DNA from: Phenylobacterium sp.
GTDB lineage: Bacteria; Pseudomonadota; Alphaproteobacteria; Caulobacterales; Caulobacteraceae
Assembly (NCBI RefSeq): GCF_030680185.1
Contig: NZ_JAUXVZ010000065.1
Location: forward strand, 1-64,000
DNA: 64,000 bases
Reading direction: 5' to 3'
Part shown: one piece after another, positions 1 to 7,587 of the stretch
How positions within the stretch are numbered: position 1 is the first letter of the stretch
Layout: the number at the start of each line of letters is the position of its first letter
Program-made: the position numbers and the translations under genes
Notes under the pieces: model-generated
Database searches by the model: none
What the model was told of the DNA's origin: nothing
Seen by the model: only the letters and a program-made list of their open reading frames with translations

Positions 1-228
1 CGAGCTCTGGCTGCGCGGCTCAAGGGTCATTTCAAGCCCCAAGGCGGCCAGCACGTCGAACAGAGTGGAGAGCTTCACGCCGCCTTGGCCAGTTTCGATC
101 TTTGAGATCATTTCCTGACGTTGGCCGGCCAGTTGGGCGAGTTGCGTCTGGGTCAAGCCCTGCTCCAGGCGGAACCGTTGGATCAGGCGACCAATCTGGC
201 CGGATGAACGAGCGATCGTGAGGGGCAT
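1..228 (-). CDS. HipB-like XRE-family HTH regulator (3' end cut by window edge)
   Basis: Partial gene; 76 residues are visible, starting at the ATG whose complement ends at 228. The translation has the XRE/HipB helix-turn-helix: LIQRFRLEQGLTQTQLAQLAG followed by QEMISKIETGQGGVKLSTLFDVL and then LGLEMTL, the usual HipB ending. HipB proteins are antitoxins that bind their own promoter and neutralise the kinase HipA, normally encoded directly downstream, which here would lie beyond position 1 (inference). Two inverted repeats just upstream of the start (243-260 and 310-328) fit self-repression. A stand-alone XRE regulator is the alternative, since the partner cannot be seen. Confidence 0.75.
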   Translation of the reverse strand, partial: MPLTIARSSGQIGRLIQRFRLEQGLTQTQLAQLAGQRQEMISKIETGQGGVKLSTLFDVLAALGLEMTLEPRSQSS

Positions 229-242
229 GGTGGCTTTCCGGC

Positions 243-260
243 TATGCCGTAAGCGGCATA
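243..260. promoter_or_regulatory. Perfect inverted repeat, probable operator of the HipB-like gene
   Basis: TATGCCG and CGGCATA are perfect 7-bp arms around a 4-bp spacer, 15 bp upstream of the start codon at 228. The spacing and symmetry are those of an XRE/HipB operator. Binding is inferred, not shown. Confidence 0.5.
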
Positions 261-309
261 TGCAGCGTTTATGTGTTTTCTGGCATACTCCTATTTTATG
301 CGAAAATCA

Positions 310-328
310 ACATAAGATGCACTTATGT
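310..328. promoter_or_regulatory. Second inverted repeat upstream of the HipB-like gene
   Basis: ACATAAG and CTTATGT form perfect 7-bp arms around a 5-bp spacer, in an AT-rich stretch (about 265-345) that stands out from the surrounding GC-rich DNA and probably contains the promoter. It may be a second, distal operator; its half-site differs from that of 243-260, so the two need not bind the same protein. Confidence 0.35.
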
Positions 329-355
329 GGATTGTAGCATAATCGGCCACGCCAT

Positions 356-383
356 GCCGGGGTCAACAGCGAGCAACCCCGGC
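356..383 (-). terminator. Hairpin after the Fec-type operon
   Basis: GCCGGGGT and ACCCCGGC pair as an 8-bp GC-rich stem with a 12-nt loop, about 70 bp past the last stop codon of the minus-strand operon. There is no U-tract on that strand, so intrinsic termination is uncertain. Confidence 0.3.
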
Positions 384-449
384 GCTCAGGACATACGGCA
401 GGATGGGCTTATCCGGTCTTCCGGAACCATAGCCGCCCAGGGGATCGCC

Positions 450-1709
450 TCAGTTGGCGGCGTAGGGGCCGAACACGGCGAGGACGCGGTCGCTTTCGTC
501 GCCGTTGTCGGTGACGACGATCGTGAAGCTGGCGCCGTCTTCGGCCACACGGACCACCACATGGCCCTGGCGGCTCGCCAGGCGGTGGGTGAGCCAGGGG
601 CTTGCGGCCTCGGTGGCGGGGTCGAGGCCCGTCGCAAAAACCCTGGGCTCGACCGGCTGGAGGCGGCCGTTGAAAAGGCGGTTGAGGGTCGACGGGCCGG
701 GATGCAGGGCGTGCCAGCTGGAGATGATCCAGGCCTTTGGCTGCAGCGCGCGCACGGCCCTGGCGCCGGTGGCGTCGAACATGCCGTGGTGCGGCGAGAC
801 GGCGACCTCGACCGGCCCGGCGGCCTCTGCGGCTGCGCCCTCGACATCGCGCCAGGGCAGGGCGCCTTCGAAGGTGGTGCTGGTCAGGTCGCCCGCGGCG
901 AAATAGTCGAAGTCGCCATAGGAGAGCCGCAGGGCGGCTGACCACAGGTTCTCTTCCGGGATGTCGGCCGGCGACAGGTCGGCGAGCGGTGGGAACAGGG
1001 GGCGGACATCCTCGCCCTCTCCCGTCCAGACCTCACCGTTGACCGCCAGGTTGCGGATCTGAAACTGAGGATGGGTCCCGGCGCCCCTGCGGCGAAGCTG
1101 GTTCAGGGCGCCGGGTCGGAAACGCTCGACCGGGCGTCCTGCGGCGATGCGGGCCTGAACGAAGGCCTCATAGTTCTGCTGGAAGGCGGCCTCAAGCCGG
1201 CTGGGCGCCGCGTAGTCGGGATAGCCGCGATCCACCAGCCGCCCGATCGGAACCAGGTGGTCGACATCGGAGACCCCAGTCAGGCGATAGCCGCCCCCGG
1301 GCGCCAGGGGCGTGGCGTCCCCCACGTCGCCCACGTGATCGGGATGCTGGTGCGTGGCCAGGAAGACGTCGATCCCTGCGCCCCCGGTCTCGCGCAACCG
1401 CCTCAGGGCGTAGCGGGCGATCCATTCCCCGGGCCGCCGGGCGTCGCTGGGGCGCGGCGGCAGGGCCGGGGGCGCGGCCCCGCCCGAAGCGCCGGCGTCG
1501 ATCATCAGGCTCGATCCGTCCGGCCCGATGACCAGGGTCGAGTCCCCCCGCCCGGTGGCGATGTGGTGGATGTCCAGGCTGCCTGGCCGCCAGGGCGCGA
1601 GGCGCTGTCCGACCTCGTCCCTGGCGCCGGCCCGCGCGCGTCCGCCCGCCGCGGTCCAGGCCAGGGCGGCGGAGGCGGCGAGGAGGGCGCGTCGCGAGAG
1701 ACGGTCCAT
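450..1709 (-). CDS. Exported metallo-beta-lactamase-fold hydrolase, ComEC-like
   Basis: 419 residues. The N-terminus MDRLSRRALLAASAALAW has a twin-arginine-like pair before a hydrophobic stretch and an A-rich cleavage region, so export is likely. The core resembles the metallo-beta-lactamase domain of ComEC/Rec2: ATGRGDSTLVIGPDG leading to MIDAG (about 51-72), the metal motif THQHPDH (H120, H122, D124, H125), a later aspartate (D274, AAGDLTS) and SPHHGMF (H307/H308). Members are metal-dependent phosphodiesterases, nucleases or related hydrolases; the substrate here is unknown. Its ATG overlaps the stop of the TonB receptor gene by one base (TGATG), so it is translationally coupled to the receptor and belongs to the Fec-type operon. 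Confidence 0.8.
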   Translation of the reverse strand: MDRLSRRALLAASAALAWTAAGGRARAGARDEVGQRLAPWRPGSLDIHHIATGRGDSTLVIGPDGSSLMIDAGASGGAAPPALPPRPSDARRPGEWIARYALRRLRETGGAGIDVFLATHQHPDHVGDVGDATPLAPGGGYRLTGVSDVDHLVPIGRLVDRGYPDYAAPSRLEAAFQQNYEAFVQARIAAGRPVERFRPGALNQLRRRGAGTHPQFQIRNLAVNGEVWTGEGEDVRPLFPPLADLSPADIPEENLWSAALRLSYGDFDYFAAGDLTSTTFEGALPWRDVEGAAAEAAGPVEVAVSPHHGMFDATGARAVRALQPKAWIISSWHALHPGPSTLNRLFNGRLQPVEPRVFATGLDPATEAASPWLTHRLASRQGHVVVRVAEDGASFTIVVTDNGDESDRVLAVFGPYAAN

Positions 1710-4066
1710 CAATAGCGCGCCGACAGGGTGACGCCCCAGGTGCGCGGCTCGCCCAGGTATTCGGCCAGTACGCCCTGGGTCGACGGAGTGAGCACATAGT
1801 CCACGTCGCCAGCGTTCTTGACCCAGGCGGTGGCGCGCCAGGCCCGGCCCCGCGGCTCGTAGCCGACCATCAGATTGGTCAGCGCGTAGTCTTCGATCTG
1901 CAGGTTGGGATCGGCCGCCGCGCCGGTATTGTAGGTGTCGGTGAACGCCCAGCTGGCGGCCCCGATCAGATAGCCCTCGTCGCCCACGGGCAGGTCGAGG
2001 TCTGCGGCCAGCGATCCCTTGTGCTTGGGGGAAGAGCCGAGGCTGTTTCCGGTATAGACCGCGCCGCCAGGGATGACGAAGGCGTCGTAGACCGTGTCGA
2101 GGTGGCCATAGGTCGCCGACAGGCCTAGCCACGAGGCGGGGCGATAGGCCACCTCGATCTCGACGCCCTTGATGGTCGCCTGGCCGGCGTTGGTGATGGT
2201 CAGGATCCGCGTCAGGTTGTTGAAGAACAGTTCCTGCTTGTCCTCATAGTCCATGTGGAACACCGCGGCGTTGACCCGCAGGCGATCCTGCAGCCACTGG
2301 CTCTTCACCCCCAGCTCATAGCTGGTGACGACCTCGGGATCGAACGGGGTGGTCAGCGCGGACAAGGTGGCGGCGTCGGTGTTGAAGCCGCCGGCCGTAT
2401 AGCCGCGGGTCACGCTGGCATAGGCGCGCAGGTCCGCGTTCGGCGACCAGGCGAGCACGGCCCGGGGAGTCAGCTCGCTCCATTCGGCCGAGAGGTCCGA
2501 GGCCAGAAAGCCGCCCGCCGGGCTCACGGCGTCCACGCGGCGAAGCGAGGCGGTCTTTTCATCGCGGGTGTAGCGGGCGCCCAGGGTCAGATCGAAATTG
2601 GCCGGCAGGCGGACCACGCCGTCGGCGAAGACGGCGTAGCTCTGGGTCTCGACGGCCTGATCGGTCAGGACGCTTGAGGTGACCAGGCCGGACCGGGCGG
2701 CGAAGTTGCGCACCAGCAGCTGGCGATCGGCCTCCTCCCTGGCGAGATAGAGGCCGGCGACGAAATCACCCCAGCCCCACTTCGGGCTCGCATAGCGGAT
2801 TTCCTGGGAAAGCAGACCCACCTCGTCGACATCGCGGCTTACGGTCTGGGCGCCGCTCGGCAGGAAGGCGAAATTGGCGCCGGTTCCGGAAAAGTCCTCG
2901 CCGGACTGCGACCACCGGTAGCCGGTGATGCTGGTCACCTGGCCGGCCGGGAGGTTCCAGTAGAGCCTGGCCGAGGCGCCCCACTGATTGCGGTCGAAAG
3001 CCTGGGGCACGCCGAGCTCCGACGTCCGGCGGTCGCCGTCCGACCCCGCCGCCTTCGACGACAGCGTCCGACCGCCGTTGTGATCCTCGCTATAGTCCGC
3101 GCCGAAGAGGGCTTCGAGGCTGTCGGTGGGCGCCAGGCGCAGCTGCGCCCTCAGACTGGTGCTGTTGAGGTCGTCCTGCTCACGGCCGGTGAGCCGGTCC
3201 TCGCCATAGCCGTCCCGGGTCTTGACCGACGCCGCCAACCTCAGGGCCGCGGTCTCCGCCAGGGGCGCGTCCATGGAGACGTCCAGTTGGCGCAGGTCGT
3301 AGGAGCCCACCCCGGCGCGAACCGAGCCGGCCCAGTCGCCCAGGGCCGGCTTGCCGGTGTCCAGCACGATGGCGCCGCCGGTCACGTTGCGCCCGAACAG
3401 GGTCCCTTGCGGGCCCTTGAGCACCTGGATGGAATTCAGCCCGAAGAGTTCGAAGGTCGCGGCGCTGTTGCGGGGAATGAAGAGGTCGTCGACGACCACG
3501 GCCACGGGCTTGTTGGCGCCGATCTGGGTGAAGGTGTTGGTGGCGCCGCGAACCGCGATGGTCGGACTGCTCTGGTTGAACGCCGAGACCAGCAGGCCAG
3601 GGGTCAGGCGAGACACGTCCCGCAGGCTCTCCAGGCGATAGGTCTCCACCGCGGCGGCGGAAAAGGCGGTGAGGGCGATGGGCACGTCCTGGGCCGCCTC
3701 GTCGCGCTTCTGGGCCGTGACGATGACGTCCTGAAGGGTGGTCGGCGGCAAGGCCGGGGCCGGTTGGCCCGCGCGGCGCAGGACGATGGTGTCGCCGCTT
3801 TCGGAGGCGATCTCCAGCCCCGTGCCCGCGATGAGGCGGCGCAGGGCGACGCGGGTGTCCATCTGGCCTTGCACGGCCTGGCTGCGGATGTCGCTGACGC
3901 CGCCAGGCGCGACGATCTGGAGGCCGGACTGACGCCCGAAGGTCGAGATCGCCTGATCCACCCCCTGGGCCGGGATGTCGAAGCTTCTCACCTGCGCCAT
4001 GGCCGGCGCAGCCATCGACACCACGGCTACGGCGGCGCCGCAGCCCAGCATGTTTTTCCAGTTCAC
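1709..4066 (-). CDS. TonB-dependent receptor with STN signalling domain (FecA type)
   Basis: 785 residues from the GTG at 4066; an ATG five codons later is an alternative. A signal peptide ends at AAPAMAQ (about 24). It is followed by an STN domain (about 28-98, SFDIPAQGVDQAISTFGRQS), the part that signals to FecR, then the plug (from LQDVIVTAQKRDEAAQDVP, about 111) and a 22-strand barrel ending in an aromatic residue plus Y (LSARY). This architecture is that of transducing outer-membrane receptors such as FecA. It lies downstream of its own sigma factor and FecR, which supports substrate-induced expression. The ligand cannot be read from the sequence; the coupled hydrolase downstream may process it. 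Confidence 0.9.
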   Translation of the reverse strand: MNWKNMLGCGAAVAVVSMAAPAMAQVRSFDIPAQGVDQAISTFGRQSGLQIVAPGGVSDIRSQAVQGQMDTRVALRRLIAGTGLEIASESGDTIVLRRAGQPAPALPPTTLQDVIVTAQKRDEAAQDVPIALTAFSAAAVETYRLESLRDVSRLTPGLLVSAFNQSSPTIAVRGATNTFTQIGANKPVAVVVDDLFIPRNSAATFELFGLNSIQVLKGPQGTLFGRNVTGGAIVLDTGKPALGDWAGSVRAGVGSYDLRQLDVSMDAPLAETAALRLAASVKTRDGYGEDRLTGREQDDLNSTSLRAQLRLAPTDSLEALFGADYSEDHNGGRTLSSKAAGSDGDRRTSELGVPQAFDRNQWGASARLYWNLPAGQVTSITGYRWSQSGEDFSGTGANFAFLPSGAQTVSRDVDEVGLLSQEIRYASPKWGWGDFVAGLYLAREEADRQLLVRNFAARSGLVTSSVLTDQAVETQSYAVFADGVVRLPANFDLTLGARYTRDEKTASLRRVDAVSPAGGFLASDLSAEWSELTPRAVLAWSPNADLRAYASVTRGYTAGGFNTDAATLSALTTPFDPEVVTSYELGVKSQWLQDRLRVNAAVFHMDYEDKQELFFNNLTRILTITNAGQATIKGVEIEVAYRPASWLGLSATYGHLDTVYDAFVIPGGAVYTGNSLGSSPKHKGSLAADLDLPVGDEGYLIGAASWAFTDTYNTGAAADPNLQIEDYALTNLMVGYEPRGRAWRATAWVKNAGDVDYVLTPSTQGVLAEYLGEPRTWGVTLSARY

Positions 4067-4157
4067 GTCTTGGCCCCCAGTATGCCGGCCCTGCGCCAGC
4101 CTTACAGACCTAGATGCTGCGAGCTCGGCCTTCCGCCACGGGCTGAGCGTGAAGTTT

Positions 4158-5156
4158 CTATGACGTCGTACGGGTCGCGAGGGTGACGCCCGCCGGCAGG
4201 GCGCGGGCCTCAAGCCCAAGGCTCAAGGCGGCGGCCTTGGCGAACCCTTCCGGATCGTTGACCGAGTAGACGCCGGAGACCTCCAGGCGCCCGACATCGG
4301 CGGTTGCGAACGCGATCTGGTAGTCGGAGTAGCGGGCGAATTCGGCGGCCGCCTCGGCAAGGGTCAGTCCCGTCAGGTCCAGCCGGCCTTCCCGCCAGGC
4401 CAGCGACTTGTCGACCGCTTCGGGCGAGAGGACCTGAGGACGTATGGGCGCACGCCCGCTCACGCGCGACGTCGTGGCGGCGGCGAGGCGCACCCCCTCG
4501 GCGGACCCCACCCGCCGCACGTCGACCAGGCCCTGGCGAACCACCACCTCGACATCGCCATTCTCGTGACGGCGGACGGTGAAACTGGTCCCGATCGCCT
4601 CGATCCGGACATCGTCGGCGAACACCCGGAACGGCCGCGCCGGGTTATGGGCCACGTCGAACAGCGCCTCGCCGCGCACAAGATCGATACGACGCTCAGC
4701 CTTCGCGAACGCCGGGCGGACGACTGTGTCGGTGTTCAAGGTCACGGCCGACCCTTCAGGCAGGGAGACCCGGCGGACATCGCCCTTGGGCGTGGCGATC
4801 CGGTCGCGCGCCCAAAGTGTCGTCACGCCCAGCGCGGCGACCAGCGAGGCCGCGACGCCGCCGCCGGCGCCTGCGAGCAGGCGGCGTCTCGTCCACACCG
4901 GCGAGGCGGCATGACGCGCCGGCTGATAGCCAGGCCCGAGCGCTCTGGCGCGGTCGAGATAGGCGTCGGCGGCCAGGGCGCGGGCATAGGCGCCGGCTCG
5001 CCGGCTGTCGGCGGCCATCCAGGCGTCGAGAGCGCCTTGGTCTTCTGCAGAGAGCGGCCCGCGATCGGCGCGCGCAGCCCAGGCGAAGGCGGCCGCCTCA
5101 ATATCGGCGGCGCTCTCCCGGTCGGCGTTCAGATGGATCTTGGTCGGTGGGCTCAC
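4158..5156 (-). CDS. FecR-family anti-sigma/signal transducer
   Basis: About 332 residues from the GTG at 5156; an earlier GTG at 5192 is possible, and either start overlaps the sigma gene. Domain order is typical: a cytoplasmic DUF4880 segment (ADIEAAAFAWAARAD ... AWMAADSRRAGAYARA), a membrane segment (LLAGAGGGVAASLVAALGV), the periplasmic FecR sheet domain (VRRVSLPEGSAVTLNTDT ... RGEALFDVAHNPARPF) and a C-terminal DUF4974/STN-like domain (WREGRLDLTGLTLAEAAAEF). In the Fec paradigm the periplasmic part contacts the receptor's STN domain and the cytoplasmic part controls the cognate ECF sigma factor encoded just upstream. Confidence 0.9.
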   Translation of the reverse strand: MSPPTKIHLNADRESAADIEAAAFAWAARADRGPLSAEDQGALDAWMAADSRRAGAYARALAADAYLDRARALGPGYQPARHAASPVWTRRRLLAGAGGGVAASLVAALGVTTLWARDRIATPKGDVRRVSLPEGSAVTLNTDTVVRPAFAKAERRIDLVRGEALFDVAHNPARPFRVFADDVRIEAIGTSFTVRRHENGDVEVVVRQGLVDVRRVGSAEGVRLAAATTSRVSGRAPIRPQVLSPEAVDKSLAWREGRLDLTGLTLAEAAAEFARYSDYQIAFATADVGRLEVSGVYSVNDPEGFAKAAALSLGLEARALPAGVTLATRTTS

Positions 5157-5703
5157 GATGGCTAGATGACTCCAAGCGCCGAATTCCGCCACGTCCGATT
5201 TTCGCCGTCAGGACAGCGAGCGCCTTGCCCACATGTTTCTCGACGGTGCTTTCGGCCAGGTTGAGGCGCGCGGCGATCTCCTTTTGCGACAGGCCATGAA
5301 TTTTGCGGAGGATGAACACCTCTCGCGGCCGAGGGGGCAGGGTGGCGACCAGGGCGGCTACGCGGCCCAGTTCCTGCCGATTGGCGGCCGCCGTCTCCGG
5401 GGACGGCTCGTCCGAGGGAGTCTGCAGGCTGTCGAACTCGGCCAGGGCCTCGAACGTGACCACCTGCGAACGGCGCAGGTTTTGGAGAATGACCGACTTG
5501 GCGACCTCGAACATATAGGTGCGGGGCGTGCGGATGTGGTCCACAGCTTCAAGCCCGGCCAGGATGGCGTAGGTCTCCTGGACAATGTCGTCGAGTTCCA
5601 GTCCGACCGGCGGACGACGCGAAAGCCAGGCGCGCAGGGCCGGCTCATGCGGAAAAATCCGCTCTGCGAGCCAGACGGCCCGCTGCCTCGTCACCGATCC
5701 CAT
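5098..5703 (-). CDS. ECF sigma factor, FecI type
   Basis: 201 residues with the two ECF regions. Region 2 is LELDDIVQETYAILAGLE followed by PRTYMFEVAKSVILQNLRR; region 4 is LPPRPREVFILRKIHGLSQ then KEIAARLNLAESTVEKHVGKAL, the DNA-binding helix-turn-helix. First gene of the minus-strand set sigma, FecR, STN receptor, hydrolase, and expected to direct transcription of the receptor. The 3' end overlaps the FecR gene by about 59 nt, with a hydrophilic C-terminal tail (SSSHREPTDQDPSERRPGER) that is outside the conserved domain. A sequence AGCTGTCAC (5726-5734) lies 22 nt before the start and recurs before other genes of this class in the window. Confidence 0.92.
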   Translation of the reverse strand: MGSVTRQRAVWLAERIFPHEPALRAWLSRRPPVGLELDDIVQETYAILAGLEAVDHIRTPRTYMFEVAKSVILQNLRRSQVVTFEALAEFDSLQTPSDEPSPETAAANRQELGRVAALVATLPPRPREVFILRKIHGLSQKEIAARLNLAESTVEKHVGKALAVLTAKIGRGGIRRLESSSHREPTDQDPSERRPGERRRY

Positions 5704-5797
5704 TCGCGGGCTCTAGCAGCGGCGTGTGACAGCTGGCCGACAGCCGGCCGCAGGTCCCGCAAGGCAGGGTGCTGGCGTCGGCTCGGGGGAGCCATCT

Positions 5798-6979
5798 TCA
5801 GCCCGCCTGCCGTGGCGCCGGCCTTTCCAGAATCCGTTTCAGACCCAAGGCCACGAAGCCCGCGACGAGGCCCCAGAAGGCCGATCCCAGGCCCCACAGG
5901 ACCAATCCCGACCCGGTGGCCAGGAAGGTGACGATCGCGGGGTCGCGGTCGTGGCTGTCGGCCATCATATTCTCCACCGCGCCGATGAGGGCCGGGATGA
6001 GCGCGAGCCCCGTCACGGACGCGATCACCTCCGGAGGCAGGGCGAGAAAGAAGCGGACCAGGGTCGGGGCGAAGCCGGCCAGGGCGAGATAGAAGCCGGC
6101 GTAGAGAACCCCCACCTGCCATCTCTGGCCGGGATCAGGATGGGCGTCCGGGCCGGTGCAGATGGCGGCGGTGATGGCCGCAAGGTTGACGCCATGTGCG
6201 CCGAACGGGGCGCCGATAAGGCTGGCGACGCCGGTGGTCGTGATGAGGGCGCCGGCGGGCGGGCGGTAGCCTGCGGATTGGAGGACCACCAGACCCGGAA
6301 GGTTCTGAGAAACCAGGGTCACCATGAACAGCGGCAGGGCGAGACTGACGACGGCGGCCAGATCCGGCGCGGGCAGGGTCGGCAGAAGGGTCCCGAAGGT
6401 GCGGCCGGTCGCCAGCGGCGCCATATCCCCCCGAACGAGGGTGAAGCCGACCGCCGCAACGAGGACGAAGATCAGCGCAAAGCGGGGAAGGCGACGCCGA
6501 GCGGCCAGGAAGATGACGAGAAGGGCTGCGATCAGGACTGGGTCTGTCGCGCTCAACCGGAACAGGGTCAGGCAGAAGGGCAGGAGGACGCCGGCCAGCA
6601 TGGCCGAGGCGATCGGGGCCGGGATGCGCGCGATCAGGCGGCCGAGCGCCGGCGTGACGCCCACCACGATCATCATCAGGGCGGCCGCCCCGAAGAGGGC
6701 GATGGCCACCGGCCATGAGAGGCCCGCGGTGGTGGCGGCCAGCAGCGCTGCGCCGGGGGTGGACCAGGCCAGCACCACCGGCATCCTGTAGCGGATCGAC
6801 AGGGCCGCGCCGGCGATCGCGATGCCGAGGCACAGGGCCGTCACCGCCGACCCTGTCTGGTCGACCGTCGCCCCCATGGCGCGCAAGGCCTGCACCACCA
6901 GCGCGATCGTGCCGCCGAAGCCGACGAAGGCGGCGATAAGGGCGGCGGACCAGGAGGACGGTGGGGGAAGACGAACCAT
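5798..6979 (-). CDS. benE: BenE-family benzoate/proton symporter
   Basis: 393 residues, almost entirely hydrophobic with about 12 predicted membrane segments. The BenE signature is clear: STPGAALLA (about 73-81), the loop VSQNLPGLVVLQSAGYRPP followed by TTGVASLIGAPFGAHGVNLAAITAAI. The family imports benzoate or related aromatic acids with protons across the inner membrane. No aromatic-degradation gene is adjacent, so the substrate is not supported by context. It is on the same strand as the sigma factor 94 bp downstream but is not obviously part of that operon. Upstream, at 6980-7041, there is only a short gap towards the divergent lipoprotein gene. Confidence 0.9.
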   Translation of the reverse strand: MVRLPPPSSWSAALIAAFVGFGGTIALVVQALRAMGATVDQTGSAVTALCLGIAIAGAALSIRYRMPVVLAWSTPGAALLAATTAGLSWPVAIALFGAAALMMIVVGVTPALGRLIARIPAPIASAMLAGVLLPFCLTLFRLSATDPVLIAALLVIFLAARRRLPRFALIFVLVAAVGFTLVRGDMAPLATGRTFGTLLPTLPAPDLAAVVSLALPLFMVTLVSQNLPGLVVLQSAGYRPPAGALITTTGVASLIGAPFGAHGVNLAAITAAICTGPDAHPDPGQRWQVGVLYAGFYLALAGFAPTLVRFFLALPPEVIASVTGLALIPALIGAVENMMADSHDRDPAIVTFLATGSGLVLWGLGSAFWGLVAGFVALGLKRILERPAPRQAG

Positions 6980-7107
6980 GGAAGCGGCCTATGGAGTGGT
7001 GGTCGATACTATGAGCCGCCGCCGGGCGTCGGGTCCTCCCGATGTTCCAGTGCTGCGGTCATAAAGCGAGGGATTGGATGCTGTCGCGAGAACGAGGACA
7101 ATTCGGG

Positions 7108-7455
7108 ATGACGTATCTCGTCGCATGGGGGGATCGCCAGTGCGCGGCTAATGTTGCGACCAACTCCATCGCCCGTCGCCTCCGTGCGCGCGGCGCATTG
7201 TTGGGGATGGTCCTGATGTGCGTGCTGGCCCTCGTCGCCTGCCAGAGGACCACCTTTGAGGCGCCGGCGTGGCGGGATGCGGATCTGTCCACCCGTGAAC
7301 GGGCGCAGATGGCGCCGGATCTGGTGGCCTCGGGCCGGCTGGACGGTCTCGACCGGCCCGGCGTCATGGATTTGCTCGGCCCGGACGGGTCGAAGCCTAT
7401 CGGGTGGTCGAGGACTGACGTCCGCCGGGGCACGTCTCGGCTAGACGCCTTGTGA
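7108..7455 (+). CDS. Small lipoprotein with an aberrant C-terminus (probable internal deletion)
   Basis: 115 residues from the ATG at 7108, which has GAGGA ten bases upstream; other in-frame starts exist at 7042, 7078 and 7207. A lipobox LVAC follows the hydrophobic stretch GMVLMCVLALVAC. The mature part (RERAQMAPDLVASGRLDGLDRPGVMDLLG) matches the pattern of small lipoproteins in which 'R.M..DLL....L.G..R..V..LLGPP' is followed by about 40 more residues ending in a 'YRVV.D' motif. Here the reading frame runs into unrelated sequence after LLGPDG, while the shifted frame reads GRVEAYRVVED and stops at 7418. This suggests a deletion plus frameshift. Function unknown. Confidence 0.55.
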   Translation: MTYLVAWGDRQCAANVATNSIARRLRARGALLGMVLMCVLALVACQRTTFEAPAWRDADLSTRERAQMAPDLVASGRLDGLDRPGVMDLLGPDGSKPIGWSRTDVRRGTSRLDAL

Positions 7456-7587
7456 TCTGACCGGCCCGGCCTTCTCCCCGCCGCCGCACTTTTTCTCGTC
7501 GACCGTCAGAGATGCGGTGACGTTTTTTCCTGCGCTGCGTCTTCCCTTGGGAGGCCTGGAAGCCTCGCCAGGGTTCAGGATCGTCTC

